DNA from: Aridibaculum aurantiacum
Lineage (GTDB): Bacteria > Bacteroidota > Bacteroidia > Chitinophagales > Chitinophagaceae
Assembly (NCBI RefSeq): GCF_017355875.1
Contig: NZ_JAFEWC010000003.1
Span: 129,001 to 193,000, forward strand
DNA: 64,000 nt
Direction: 5' to 3'
The position numbers and the translations under genes were made by a program. Of the stretch, positions 1 to 9,588 are shown piece by piece. The notes below the pieces were generated by a model. It had not been told where the DNA came from. It did not search any database and saw only the letters and a list, made by a program, of their open reading frames with translations. Numbering within the stretch: the stretch's first letter is position 1; every line of letters starts with the position of its first letter.

Positions 1-147
1 CAGCGGGTTTGACCATACCAGTTTTTGAATGTTGTCAAACTGGTGCTGACCAAAAAAGATGATAGAAAGTGCTGCGTAAAAGATCATAACAATGAGGCAA
101 CACCAAAAGAAGAAATTTAAAAGTGTGTAGGTTAGCTTAGAGCTCAT
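1..147 (-). CDS. N-terminal part of a membrane protein, cut by the window edge
   Basis: An open frame reads leftwards from an ATG at 147 and runs off the window, giving 49 residues. It begins MSSKLTYTLL and carries one strongly hydrophobic stretch (about residues 9-32, rich in F, L, I and C), followed by a polar segment, so it looks like the N-terminal anchor of a membrane protein. The fragment is too short to place in a family. The start is tentative because no clear ribosome binding site is visible. Confidence 0.5.
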   Translation of the reverse strand, partial: MSSKLTYTLLNFFFWCCLIVMIFYAALSIIFFGQHQFDNIQKLVWSNPL

Positions 148-326
148 GGATAAGGAATTTTAATGCCTTACCATTTTCAAAAAATGTGCCGTAGCAGCAG
201 GTGAGACTACTTGCGTGCCATATTGTTTTTACCAAGAAGGAACACTATGATGCAAGTGGTTGATGTATATGCCTACTTACTTCATTATTCTTTATGAATG
301 GGCAGATATCCTTTGAGCCTAGATGA

Positions 327-2759
327 TTATTGAACCACTTTAATTTCAATGGGTTGCCCGGTAAAAGTGAATTCAATATAAGCAGCCTTCATAATATCAT
401 CCCATGAAATCGTAGGTGCAGTGGTTGATTTAGATTGTTGTGCTTCTTTCTCATTTACATATACGTGTGTTGGCAATTTTTCTAAACCAGGTATTGCAAG
501 ATTGAACCTGCGTGAGGTAGGTTTCCCCGCAAATTTCCCATTGTTGCTGGTAATGGTAAACGTGCAGCTTTCACCCCATCCGCTGCTGTTAAAGCTAATA
601 AGTTCAAACGCCTTGCTCGATATAGAGTTTTTACTTTTTCCATCATCATCAAACAAAATATATGAACTTGCCCCGGCAGAAGGGAGGTAAGTGATCATCA
701 AGTTTTCAGTGGAATAATCCTGTGTATTCTTCACCTGTTTTCCAAGGTAAGGGATGAAACTTCCTTCACGTAAATAAACAGGAATGGAAGAGATCCAAAC
801 GGTGTCAGTTACCCATTGGCGGCCCTCAAAAGCAGCAAAACTTTTTGAGTCGTACCATTTGCCTTCAGGTAAATAAAGACGACGTGATGTAGCGCCTTTT
901 TGCAGTACCGGTGAAACCATCATATGTTCGCCCCACATGTATTGATCTTCTACAGAATATGCAGCTGTATCACCAGGAAAATTATAGTATAAAGGACTTA
1001 CCAATGGCTTTCCCTTGATAGCCTGTTCGTAGGCCAATGTATAAGCATAAGGCATCAAGGCATAACGCTCATCCACTGCTGCCTTTGCAAAAGTTTTATA
1101 TGGTTGCTCCCATAGTGCAGGTTCGCTCGGAAATGAAGGTGCCGTAGCATCTACCTTTGAAAGCTCGGTACCATGTGGACGAAATATAGGCGTGTACTGT
1201 GCAAACTGCAACCAGCGTACATAGAGCTCTCCATCTTTTTCACCCCCTGCAAAACCGCCTGCATCAGCATGAATATATGGTACACCACTCATGCTCATCC
1301 CCAGCATTACCGGTAGTTGTGCACGCAGCCCATCCCAACTGCGGCTTACATCGCCACTCCATGGAAAAATAGAATAGCGCTGTGTGCCTGCAAAGCCGCT
1401 CCTGTTTAGGCTAAACAAGCGCATGTTTGGATACTCTTTGGCGTACTTGTCAAACAACATCTTGGTCCAGTAATGACCATATGCATTGTGTACCTCATCA
1501 GCTTTGAACAGTCTTTTGTATCCAAGATCTTTCAGGTTATGATAAAGATCAGTAGGATGTTTTTCCGGTTCACCCAGGTCGCCCCACCAACCAACTACGC
1601 CGCGGTTCATCTGTGCTTTGTATTTGCTCCAAAACCAGTCACGGCTGTCCCTTCTGAAAATGTCGATCAAGCCTGCTTCTCCAAAATAAAAGTCCTTTAG
1701 AAGGTATGGCTTGCGCAAACTATCTACCGCATGAAACGGTCGTGAAGCTGCAAAATTCTTCGACTGCTTTACTACGAATGGTTCAGTGATAAGTATGGTT
1801 TGTGTGCCTTCTTTTTTAAAATCGCTGATCATCTTTGTGGGATTAGGCCATGCTTTTTTATTTACCCAATCAAGATTACCCATGGTTCCTTTTATGCTAT
1901 CGCCAAACCAGAAGAGATCGAAGATGACAGCATCGTAAGGGATATTACTACTACGCATTTGCTGCATGATACCTCTTACTTCCGCTTCACTTGTATAACC
2001 AAAACGGCTTAAGAAATTGCCCAGTGCCCACCGTGGCGGCAGCGGTTGTGTACCTGTAAGTTTATGGTAGGAGGTAAGGATGTCAGCATAGTTGTTTCCA
2101 AGAATGATATAAAATGTTAGTTGACCACTCATTGCACCATACTCCAGTACTTGAGGATTTGTTTTGCCAATGTCTAAATAACCTTTTGAAACATTATCGA
2201 AGAAAACGCCATAGAGATGCGAAGAGGTAATAAAGGGAACAGAGTAATTAAGATTATCGGCACCCATTCCATAGCCATACCACGGATTGTTGTACAGGTT
2301 GAATTTATAGCCTCGCCTGTCTAGGGGAAGCGCTCTCTCACCTGCACCAAAAATTTTTTCATCGCCTTGTAATAAGAACCTGAAACCCTTATAGTCCCCG
2401 GTATCATTCAATCCTATAAGTACTGCCTGCCTTTGACCAAAGATCAATGAGTCGCCCTTTGCTTCCATACGCATGCTATCCCATAGAACTACATAATCAG
2501 CGCCTTGTATAGAAGATACTTTTACCGCAGCTTTTGATGGCTTCAAAATAATAGCATCACTTATGTTCTCGTTCCTGTTATAGCCTTTGGGTTCTGCTAC
2601 TATTTGTATGATGTTAGCAGCGTAAGGTGTGATGGTCCATTTGGCCGTTGGCTTGTTGAGTATTACTGCGCCGTCGCTGGTAATAGCAGGCATTTGTGCT
2701 ACAGCAAAATTTATTAACAAGCAACATAGCAAAGAGGATATTGTATAGCGGCCAATCAT
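327..2759 (-). CDS. secreted glycoside hydrolase family 31 (alpha-glucosidase/alpha-xylosidase type)
   Basis: This 810-residue protein has an N-terminal signal peptide ending near AVAQ, a beta-sandwich domain and a GH31 TIM barrel. The catalytic nucleophile is predicted at D394 in the motif WWGDLGEPE and the acid/base at D470 in SGDVSRSWDGL. The FGAGER motif ahead of the barrel and the FRPHGTE motif after it are also typical. GH31 enzymes cleave terminal alpha-linked glucose or xylose with retention; the substrate cannot be set from the sequence. The signal peptide puts it in the periplasm or outside the cell. It stands alone, with no SusC/SusD beside it. Confidence 0.93.
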   Translation of the reverse strand: MIGRYTISSLLCCLLINFAVAQMPAITSDGAVILNKPTAKWTITPYAANIIQIVAEPKGYNRNENISDAIILKPSKAAVKVSSIQGADYVVLWDSMRMEAKGDSLIFGQRQAVLIGLNDTGDYKGFRFLLQGDEKIFGAGERALPLDRRGYKFNLYNNPWYGYGMGADNLNYSVPFITSSHLYGVFFDNVSKGYLDIGKTNPQVLEYGAMSGQLTFYIILGNNYADILTSYHKLTGTQPLPPRWALGNFLSRFGYTSEAEVRGIMQQMRSSNIPYDAVIFDLFWFGDSIKGTMGNLDWVNKKAWPNPTKMISDFKKEGTQTILITEPFVVKQSKNFAASRPFHAVDSLRKPYLLKDFYFGEAGLIDIFRRDSRDWFWSKYKAQMNRGVVGWWGDLGEPEKHPTDLYHNLKDLGYKRLFKADEVHNAYGHYWTKMLFDKYAKEYPNMRLFSLNRSGFAGTQRYSIFPWSGDVSRSWDGLRAQLPVMLGMSMSGVPYIHADAGGFAGGEKDGELYVRWLQFAQYTPIFRPHGTELSKVDATAPSFPSEPALWEQPYKTFAKAAVDERYALMPYAYTLAYEQAIKGKPLVSPLYYNFPGDTAAYSVEDQYMWGEHMMVSPVLQKGATSRRLYLPEGKWYDSKSFAAFEGRQWVTDTVWISSIPVYLREGSFIPYLGKQVKNTQDYSTENLMITYLPSAGASSYILFDDDGKSKNSISSKAFELISFNSSGWGESCTFTITSNNGKFAGKPTSRRFNLAIPGLEKLPTHVYVNEKEAQQSKSTTAPTISWDDIMKAAYIEFTFTGQPIEIKVVQ

Positions 2760-2809
2760 CTATAAAGGTTTAACCGGAAAACTACAGAAATTCAATTGGC
2801 ACACAATAA

Positions 2810-2840
2810 AAAAGGCGCATGATTAACATCAGCGCCTTTT
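2810..2840 (-). terminator. rho-independent terminator after the LolA-like gene
   Basis: AAAAGGCGC (2810-2818) pairs with GCGCCTTTT (2832-2840) across a 13-nt loop. Read on the minus strand the stem is followed by a run of T. It lies 20 bp beyond the stop of the gene at 2861-3673 and fits termination of that gene. Confidence 0.75.
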
Positions 2841-2860
2841 CCTTCATATTCAAAAATATC

Positions 2861-3673
2861 TTATTCAGCCTTGTACCATTTTGCATCGATCGGCTGGTTA
2901 ACTTTTATATTTGAGTATTCAGCTTCACTATCGCCCATAGCTGTTTTTATGGTCATCTTAGTCGGGAACTTAATCCCTTCTACGTCTATATAATTGTTGT
3001 AAAGAATGGTAGTTTCCATTTTTTCTATTCTGCCACCTGCGCCCATGCTATTCATCAAACCTCCCATGCCACTTAGGTTTGCTGCTGCAGCACCTTTGGC
3101 ATCTTGCCTTACAATCAGGTTGCTCGTTTTACTAAAATAGTAGATCGTTTCCTGGCCAGTGGCATCGGTTAGTTTGATCTTATATGTGTCTTCATTATTC
3201 ACCTTCGCATCCTGTAGCTTCTCAACTTTATTTCCTTTGGCTGCATAATTTACCAGCGCTGGAAATATTCCCTGCACATCTGTTTGCTGCAGGTTAGCCT
3301 TGCGGTCTTCAGCACTCATTTTTTGTAAACCACCTTCAGCACCTGTGAATGGATTGGCAGGAAGCATAATGTAACCTGCTGTATCATTAACAAGCGTATA
3401 AAAATTCATTGATTCAGGTCCCATCTGGATGCTTGATTGGATGCGGGCCATCTTACCTTTTTCTTTGTAGAAATCAACAGGCAGTTCAAAAGCACCCATG
3501 GGTGATTGAAGTTTTATAAGCTGGCTGTACTGCAAAGTATTGATGGCATCCAGTTTTTGCTTTCCGCCGGTAGCCTCAATAAATTTATTGATAACTTCAT
3601 CCGCTGTTTGAGCAAATCCAATGGTAGCAAACAAAACAAATGCAAAGAGGCTGGCAAGTTTTCTCATATTCAT
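2861..3673 (-). CDS. secreted LolA-like outer membrane lipoprotein-sorting family protein
   Basis: The product has 270 residues and a clear signal peptide (MNMRKLASLFAFVLFATIGFAQ). The mature part begins with TADEVINKFIEATGGKQKLDAI, the opening common to LolA/LolB-fold proteins of Bacteroidota. It continues as alternating beta strands with a Gly/Met-rich loop (about residues 195-215), and late strands read YSNIKVNQPIDAKWYKAE. These proteins are periplasmic beta half-barrels; whether this one handles lipoproteins is unknown. ATG at 3673 and ATG at 3667 are both possible starts. It is divergent from adenine deaminase and followed by its own terminator. Confidence 0.65.
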   Translation of the reverse strand: MNMRKLASLFAFVLFATIGFAQTADEVINKFIEATGGKQKLDAINTLQYSQLIKLQSPMGAFELPVDFYKEKGKMARIQSSIQMGPESMNFYTLVNDTAGYIMLPANPFTGAEGGLQKMSAEDRKANLQQTDVQGIFPALVNYAAKGNKVEKLQDAKVNNEDTYKIKLTDATGQETIYYFSKTSNLIVRQDAKGAAAANLSGMGGLMNSMGAGGRIEKMETTILYNNYIDVEGIKFPTKMTIKTAMGDSEAEYSNIKVNQPIDAKWYKAE

Positions 3674-3746
3674 TTTTTATATCTCCAAAAATAGGGGACG
3701 GGCAGCAGTTGCACTTGTTAACATTTAGCTTCTAAAAATTCTTTTA

Positions 3747-5399
3747 ATGAATACTAACATTACCCACTCTTTTTCTGTTCAAGGTAATCTTGTAGATGTT
3801 CCTAACCGGCAAATTTTTGCTGCCGCTATTCATGTAGAAGATGGACGTATTGCTTCCATAGAAAAACTTGCAGATGATGCAGTGGTAGAAGGTTTCATTC
3901 TTCCCGGGTTTGTAGATAGCCATGTGCATGTAGAAAGCAGTATGCTGGTGCCAAGCGAATTTGCACGGCTGGCAGTGGTGCATGGTACAGTGGCCACTAT
4001 TTCCGATCCACACGAAATAGGAAATGTGAATGGTGTAGAAGGAGTGGAGTTCATGATTGCAAATGGTAAGGAAACACCTTTTAAATTTTATTTTGGTGCA
4101 CCTAGCTGTGTGCCTGCTACCACATTTGAAACAGCAGGTGCTGTGATTGATGCCAAAGATGTAGCTGCTTTGCTTGAAAGGGAAGAGATCGTGTACCTGA
4201 GCGAGATGATGAATTTTCCGGGAGTATTACATGCCGATGCAGAGGTGATGGAAAAAATAGCTGCGGCGCATAAACTTGGCAAACCTGTAGATGGTCATGG
4301 ACCCGGCTTACGCGGCGAGCTGGCAAAGCAATACATCGATGCAGGCATCAGCACCGATCATGAATGTTTTACTGCTGAAGAAGCGCTGGATAAGCTGCAG
4401 TTTGGTATGAAGATCCTGATACGTGAAGGCAGTGCAGCTAAAAATTTTGAAGCACTTATTCCGCTGCTTGATGAGCACTATGAGCAGATGATGTTCTGCA
4501 GCGATGACAAGCACCCTGATAGTTTAGAAGAAGGTCATATCAACCAGCTTTGTGCAAGAGCGGTAGCAAAAGGTATCGATGTATTTAAAGTATTGCAGGT
4601 GGCATGTGTAAATCCGGTATTGCATTACAAAATGAAGGTTGGTCTACTTCGCCAGGGTGATCCTGCTGATTTTATCCTTGCTGAAGATCTTACTTCGTTC
4701 AAAATCCTTTCAACTTATATAGATGGTAAACTGGTAGCTAAAGATGGAAAGACTTTGATAGCTGCGGTGCCTGTTACTCCTATCAATAAATTCAATTGTG
4801 AGCCAATAGATGCAGCCAGTATCACAGTCCGTCGTGCTGGTCATGAACTGGTGCCAGTGATAGAGGCGCTGGATGGGCAGTTGATCACGAATAAGATAAT
4901 GGAGAACGCCAACCTGCTTACCAATAGCAATGATGAGCTGGTGAGCAATACAGAAATTGATGTACTGAAACTGGTGGTGGTAAATCGCTACAACCAGGCT
5001 GCGCCAGCAGTTTCTTTTATTAAAAATTTTGGTTTTAAAAGAGGAGCTATTGCATCATCAGTAGCACATGACAGCCACAATATAGTAGCTGTAGGTGTAG
5101 ATGATGATAGTATCACAACAGCCATCAACCTGGTAATAAACGAGCGGGGAGGAGTGAGTGTGGTAGATGGAACTGATCAGCTTGTACTTGCCTTGCCTGT
5201 TGCAGGATTAATGAGTGCAAAAGACGGTTATGCAGTAGCAAAAGAATACACAGCTATCGATGCAAAAGCAAAAGCATTGGGCTCTTCATTGTCTGCTCCA
5301 TTTATGACCTTATCATTTATGGCGCTGCTGGTAATACCACACCTAAAGCTTAGCGACAAAGGCTTGTTCGACGGAGATACCTTCAGCTTTATTAGCTGA
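3747..5399 (+). CDS. ade: adenine deaminase
   Basis: This 550-residue amidohydrolase deaminates adenine to hypoxanthine. The metal-binding motif [10 protein letters not shown] sits near residue 60 and is followed by the Ade-specific [23 protein letters not shown], the DHE in ISTDHECFT and the downstream metal ligand in CSDDKHPD are all present. The C-terminal Ade domain, including [15 protein letters not shown] and GG(V/I)SVVDG-like segments, is complete. The length is slightly below the usual 570-590. It gives the purine catabolic operon at 10-21 kb a hypoxanthine supply from adenine, but it is a separate transcription unit divergent from the LolA-like gene. Confidence 0.95.
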   Translation: MNTNITHSFSVQGNLVDVPNRQIFAAAIHVEDGRIASIEKLADDAVVEGFILPGFVDSHVHVESSMLVPSEFARLAVVHGTVATISDPHEIGNVNGVEGVEFMIANGKETPFKFYFGAPSCVPATTFETAGAVIDAKDVAALLEREEIVYLSEMMNFPGVLHADAEVMEKIAAAHKLGKPVDGHGPGLRGELAKQYIDAGISTDHECFTAEEALDKLQFGMKILIREGSAAKNFEALIPLLDEHYEQMMFCSDDKHPDSLEEGHINQLCARAVAKGIDVFKVLQVACVNPVLHYKMKVGLLRQGDPADFILAEDLTSFKILSTYIDGKLVAKDGKTLIAAVPVTPINKFNCEPIDAASITVRRAGHELVPVIEALDGQLITNKIMENANLLTNSNDELVSNTEIDVLKLVVVNRYNQAAPAVSFIKNFGFKRGAIASSVAHDSHNIVAVGVDDDSITTAINLVINERGGVSVVDGTDQLVLALPVAGLMSAKDGYAVAKEYTAIDAKAKALGSSLSAPFMTLSFMALLVIPHLKLSDKGLFDGDTFSFIS

Positions 5400-5407
5400 G
5401 GCAGGTC

Positions 5408-6064
5408 TTATAATGAACCAATGGTTACAGCCATACAGTCTGCACCCGCAGTTACTGCAATGCCTTTTATGGTTTTAGAAACCGTCTCTCTGCCAGAAAT
5501 GATATAACCGTTTGACTTCAGGAAACCAGCTATTTTAAAGCCATCCTGCACATTGCTGTTGGCAGTTTGCCTGATCTTTACACATTTACCGGCAAGCGCT
5601 GATTTTTCTCTTTGTGCATTAAGCTGGCTTAGTACCTGCTGCATGCGCTCTTCCGTTAGTTGAACTTTTTTAACAGGCTTCTCTACTGGTTGCTCCGCTT
5701 TCGAAGCAGGTTTTGCAGTATCCGCTTTTACAGGTTGCAGTGCAGGCTTCACCTCTGCCACAACTGGTAGTGGTGCGCTAGTAACAGGTGCATTGGTTGC
5801 AGACACTTCTACCTGTTGTTGTGGTTTTATGTCTTGTGCAGGCGCCTCAGTTACTACAGTCTTTTGTTGTTCAAATTTGCTTTGCAGGGTATCAACTTTG
5901 GCTGTGGCTATAGTAGTAGCGGCAATACCGGCAGTATCTGTATCATTCTTTTTAGAAAAGTAGAAGTAAATGATTGGTATCTCTATAGCAGCAATGATAA
6001 GTGTTACCACTGCCGCTATTTTTAAAAATTTGGCTACAGAGAATGTGTTTTTTCTAGAGTTCAT
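5408..6064 (-). CDS. membrane-anchored protein of unknown function
   Basis: The 218-residue product has a short cytoplasmic N-terminus, one transmembrane helix (about residues 12-33), and a long linker (about 40-130) rich in Ala, Pro, Lys, Gln and Val. The last ~75 residues form a compact, apparently folded domain with two cysteines (CVKIRQ and GADCMAV) and the segment DGFKIAGFLKSNGYIISGRETV. The layout resembles periplasm-facing anchor proteins with an extended linker, but I do not recognise the C-terminal domain. It converges on ade with an 8-bp gap, and no terminator is visible between them. Confidence 0.6.
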   Translation of the reverse strand: MNSRKNTFSVAKFLKIAAVVTLIIAAIEIPIIYFYFSKKNDTDTAGIAATTIATAKVDTLQSKFEQQKTVVTEAPAQDIKPQQQVEVSATNAPVTSAPLPVVAEVKPALQPVKADTAKPASKAEQPVEKPVKKVQLTEERMQQVLSQLNAQREKSALAGKCVKIRQTANSNVQDGFKIAGFLKSNGYIISGRETVSKTIKGIAVTAGADCMAVTIGSL

Positions 6065-6264
6065 GGAAGGGCAGTTGTTTAGTCTACAAAAAGGGACGCC
6101 AGTTCAAAATACAGGTATTGTATTACTAATAAACGTTTTTTCAGGCGGATATTTTACATGCTAAAAAAATCATTGAGCAGCAAAACGATAGCGACATCAG
6201 AAAACACTGGTTCTCATGTTTCTTTAAAAGTTCTGCACGATTTTGATGACGAGAAACATTTCGA

Positions 6265-7032
6265 TTAAAGCTGCCTTTTCTCCGGCAGGTACTTCCAGTA
6301 GCGCTTTGGCATGTGTTGGATATGCAATTTGGTATTCTTTCTTGCTGCAATGTTCACGCTGTCAAAATATTGTTTCCACAATACCTGGTATAGCGCTTCG
6401 TGTTCATCAAATGCATGTTGCAGCTCTTTTCCCTCGTTGCTTTCTTCGCTGAAGTGCATTTCTACCACCGATACGTTTTGCAGGTCGTAATACAGCCCAT
6501 ACTTCCTGCGGGTGTCATATAACAGCCACTGCTGGTCAGCATACCGATCTTTGAAATGCCTTTCTATAAGCGGGAGTACATTATAGTCCGGCTGGCAAAC
6601 CGCGTAGTAAAGATTGTCCTTCATTTTCTGGAAACGGATGAAAGCTTCCATCCGGTGCTTTTCCCGGTGCACCTTTTTTGCCATTTGCCATACATACAAA
6701 ACAGCTGAATGAGCAAAATCACTTTCTATGCTTTGTGGCCTACTGAAGGCATACTGAACATACTCCAGCAGCTTATTCTCTACGCCAATTTCTTCGCCTA
6801 AAAATGTTTTATACACCTGCGCTACCGCATTCGCTGAAATCTTTTGTTTCAGCCCCTTCCAAACTCTTTCAGCCTTTGCTTCATCTGTAACCACATTCTT
6901 TATAGTGGCAAAAACATTTGGCTGGTGCTGCTCTGAAGTAACAATTTGCACAGCAGCATATTTATATTCATACACTTCAAAAACAGCTGTCAGCCAGCCT
7001 TCAAAGCTGCCGTCGTACAGCATCGTTACCAT
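6265..7032 (-). CDS. TIGR03915/DUF4130-type putative DNA metabolism protein
   Basis: This 255-residue protein begins with the family hallmark YDGSFEGWLTAVFEVYE and ends with RYWKYLPEK, so it contains the whole TIGR03915 (DUF4130-containing) region. The family almost always accompanies a radical-SAM protein of type TIGR03916, and here that gene lies immediately upstream with a 1-nt gap. In many species this protein is fused to a uracil-DNA-glycosylase-like domain; here the protein stops after the conserved RYWKxLPE segment and no such domain follows. The pair is thought to act in DNA repair or modification, but the reaction is not established. The two genes very likely form one transcript. Confidence 0.85.
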   Translation of the reverse strand: MVTMLYDGSFEGWLTAVFEVYEYKYAAVQIVTSEQHQPNVFATIKNVVTDEAKAERVWKGLKQKISANAVAQVYKTFLGEEIGVENKLLEYVQYAFSRPQSIESDFAHSAVLYVWQMAKKVHREKHRMEAFIRFQKMKDNLYYAVCQPDYNVLPLIERHFKDRYADQQWLLYDTRRKYGLYYDLQNVSVVEMHFSEESNEGKELQHAFDEHEALYQVLWKQYFDSVNIAARKNTKLHIQHMPKRYWKYLPEKRQL

Positions 7033-7033
7033 T

Positions 7034-8287
7034 CTAAAACAGCTTTAACTGGGGTGAGAAATTCGGCTGGTACTTGCTCGTGGTCTGCTGCATGATCAGC
7101 GACTTTAGTTGCAGTGGCAGCAGGTCTTTGTGTGTATATGCATCGGCTGCGCAGGTGATAAAGTGGCGGGCCCTGTTCCATGCTATTCCTAACTTCTTTA
7201 CATGATCTGCCGTAAGCTGCTGGTGCTTGCGTGCCGCAACAATTTTTTTGGCCGTGCCCACACCAATGCCCGGTACACGCATGATCATATACAGGTCAGC
7301 ATAATTTATATCTACAGGAAAAAGCTGCGGGTTTCTCAGCGCCCATGCAAGCTTAGGATCTATATCCATATCAAGCACAGGGTTCTCCTGGTCCACTATC
7401 TCCTGCAGGCTAAAGCCGTAAAAGCGCAGCAGCCAGTCTGCCTGGTACAGCCGGTTTTCACGTATCATAGGTACGGGTGTACCAATAGCAGGCAGGCGGT
7501 TGTCGTTGCTAATGGGCACATAACCGGAGTAGTATACCCGCCGCATGTTCATCTTCTTGTAAAACTGGTCCGCCATCCAAAGTACCTGCAGGTCATTTTC
7601 TGGAGTAGCGCCCACCACCATCTGCGTGCTTTGGCCGGCAGGTGCAAACAGCGGAGCTTTTTTGAATAGTTTCTTTTCCTCTTTGTTGGCAATGATGGCA
7701 CCCTTCAGGTACTTCATCGGGGCAATCATATCCTTCCGGTTCTTATCGGGCGCCAGCAGCTTCAGGCTTTGCTCGGTTGGCATTTCCACATTTACGCTAA
7801 GCCTGTCGGCATACAAGCCAGCTTCCTGCAGCAGTTCGTCACTGGCGCCAGGTATGGCTTTCAGGTGTATGTATCCATGAAAATTTTCTTCAGTCCGCAG
7901 CTTCTTTGCAATGCGCACCAGCCGCTCCATGGTGTAGTCAGCGTTCTTAAAAATGCCGGAGCTCAGGAACAAACCTTCGATGTAGTTGCGACGGTAGAAA
8001 TTAATGGTCAGGTCAACCACCTCCTGCACGGTAAAAGCAGCACGTTTAATGTCGTTGCTTTTGCGGCTAACGCAGTAGGCACAGTCAAAAATGCAATGGT
8101 TCGTCAGCAGTATTTTCAGTAGCGACACACACCTGCCGTCTTCGGTGTAGGCATGGCAGATGCCATTGCTGGCGTTGCCAAGGCCTTTGTTCTCATTCTT
8201 GCGCTTGCTGCCGCTCGATGCGCACGACACATCATATTTAGCCGCATCGGCCAGTATGCTTAACTTCTCCCGTATCCTCTCGCTCAT
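7034..8287 (-). CDS. putative DNA modification/repair radical SAM protein (TIGR03916 type)
   Basis: The 417-residue product carries the radical-SAM cluster motif CX3CX2C in NHCIFDCAYC near residue 75. A short cysteine-bearing segment lies ahead of it (SCASSGSKRKNE, CHAYTEDGRC). A helix-hairpin-helix element near the C-terminus (VPGIGVGTAKKIVAAR) suggests DNA contact. The start at 8287 (MSERIREKLSILADAAKYDV) matches the usual family start; an upstream ATG at 8326 would add 13 residues. It is coupled to the TIGR03915 gene. The family is known only from genome context and its substrate is undetermined. Confidence 0.88.
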   Translation of the reverse strand: MSERIREKLSILADAAKYDVSCASSGSKRKNENKGLGNASNGICHAYTEDGRCVSLLKILLTNHCIFDCAYCVSRKSNDIKRAAFTVQEVVDLTINFYRRNYIEGLFLSSGIFKNADYTMERLVRIAKKLRTEENFHGYIHLKAIPGASDELLQEAGLYADRLSVNVEMPTEQSLKLLAPDKNRKDMIAPMKYLKGAIIANKEEKKLFKKAPLFAPAGQSTQMVVGATPENDLQVLWMADQFYKKMNMRRVYYSGYVPISNDNRLPAIGTPVPMIRENRLYQADWLLRFYGFSLQEIVDQENPVLDMDIDPKLAWALRNPQLFPVDINYADLYMIMRVPGIGVGTAKKIVAARKHQQLTADHVKKLGIAWNRARHFITCAADAYTHKDLLPLQLKSLIMQQTTSKYQPNFSPQLKLF

Positions 8288-8432
8288 TTCGTGGTGTTGC
8301 TTCAAAAATACTAAAAACTTTAGCAAGGGCTGTAGGTGGTGCTATGTTAATTTTATGGTGCCAGCATCTGTGCAATGAAGTGGCTTTTGTTGCGTCGCAC
8401 ACTTCAACAGGGGGGGATTTTTTAGCTTCGGG

Positions 8433-8928
8433 GATGCCTCCTTCGTCGGCATGACAACGACTGCTATGTCATCCCGAGGAACGAAGATCTCCATGCAAAT
8501 AAGGAACAGGGGATGCCTCCTTTGTCGGCATGACAACGAGTGCTATCTCATCCCGAGGAACAAAGATCTCCATGCAAACAAGGAACAGGAGATGCCTGCT
8601 TCGTCGGCATGACAACGAGTGCTATGTCATCCTGAGGTACAAGTGATTTATATGCAAACAAGGAACAGGGATGCCTCCTTCGTCGGCATGACAAGAAGTA
8701 TGTCATCCCGAGGTACGAGGGATCTCCATGAGAAAGATTAAGATTTAGATGCCTCCTTTATCGGCATGACAACGAGTGCTTTGTCATCCTGAGGTACAAG
8801 TGATTTATATGCAAACAAGGAACAGGGGATGCCTCCTTCGTCGGCATGACAAGAAGTATGTCGTCCCGAGGTACGAGGGATCCCTCTACAAATATAAAAA
8901 TAGGATGCCTCCTTCGTCGGCATGACAG
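8433..8928. repeat. tandem array of seven ~79-bp hairpin-forming units
   Basis: Units begin with GATGCCTCCTTCGTCGGCAT-like sequence at 8433, 8512, 8591, 8670, 8748, 8828 and 8904, spaced 76-80 bp; the seventh is truncated. Within a unit, GGCATGACA faces TGTCATCC about 10 nt later and the pairing extends imperfectly over roughly 20 bp, so each unit can fold into a hairpin. Units fall into types A,A,B,C,B,C plus a partial one: 8591-8747 and 8748-8903 are copies of the same two-unit block. Short frames inside the array translate to repetitive peptides (MPTKEAS) and are not genes. There is no unique spacer, so it is not CRISPR. Confidence 0.9.
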
Positions 8929-8977
8929 TTTACCAACATCATCAGAGGTTTAAAAGGCGATAAACTAATAGAATCAA

Positions 8978-9000
8978 AAAAGCCCCTTGCGGGGCTTAAA
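8978..9000 (-). terminator. terminator of the tRNA-Ala gene
   Basis: AAGCCCC (8980-8986) and GGGGCTT (8991-8997) pair around a 4-nt loop. On the minus strand the stem is followed by six T residues, directly after the tRNA 3' end. Confidence 0.85.
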
Positions 9001-9005
9001 GCTTG

Positions 9006-9078
<73 letters not shown>

Positions 9079-9178
9079 ATGATGGCTGCAAATGTATTGG
9101 TTGATCCCTAATGCAGCAAACATTTTTTTGTCGCTATTCTTGATATTTCGAGGGGCAGCTATCAAAGGAAAAGTATTA

Positions 9179-9493
9179 TCATAATCTTTCTTCTACGACT
9201 CCTGTAGGATGAACAACCAGAACTTTATTTGTGTATTTATGTTCATGCGGTGATCGTAAGTCGGTAATTCTGATTGTATAAACATAACTACCTTTTGCAT
9301 CTTTAAATACATAATCAACTTCTACTAAATATGCTAGTGGCACCCAACCATTTGAAATGATGTAGTCTTCAAATGCTTTTTGAACCGGCTTAGGGACCTT
9401 GGCCTCTGTGTTTGAAGTTTGTGCTGAAACATTATTCGGTGAGAGGCATGTAACTGTGCAAGTGATCACAATTAGCAGTAATAGTTTTTTCAT
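9179..9493 (-). CDS. small secreted protein of unknown function
   Basis: From the ATG at 9493 the product is 104 residues with a typical signal peptide (MKKLLLLIVITCTVTCLSPNNVSAQ). The frame stays open upstream to 9589, but those extra 32 residues lack signal-peptide character, so the internal start is preferred. The mature part (EDYIISNGWVPLAYLVEVDYVFKDAKGSYVYTIRI) looks like a small beta-rich periplasmic domain. No family is recognised. It lies 95 bp beyond the response regulator stop on the same strand and could be co-transcribed with it. Confidence 0.6.
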   Translation of the reverse strand: MKKLLLLIVITCTVTCLSPNNVSAQTSNTEAKVPKPVQKAFEDYIISNGWVPLAYLVEVDYVFKDAKGSYVYTIRITDLRSPHEHKYTNKVLVVHPTGVVEERL

Positions 9494-9588
9494 CGATTGT
9501 GTTGTGTTACAACATTGATAACAACCAAAGTAAAAAAGTTGTAGGTGGGAAATAAAAACTATAAACTTCTCATTATGGGAAACCCGCA

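Noticed and set aside
8342-8923. Small minus-strand frames encoding MPTKEAS-type peptides
   Set aside because: They arise from the repeat array itself and have no start signals or independent protein features.
8433-8928. CRISPR array
   Set aside because: The units are about 79 bp, vary from copy to copy, have no unique spacers between constant repeats, and no cas gene is near.
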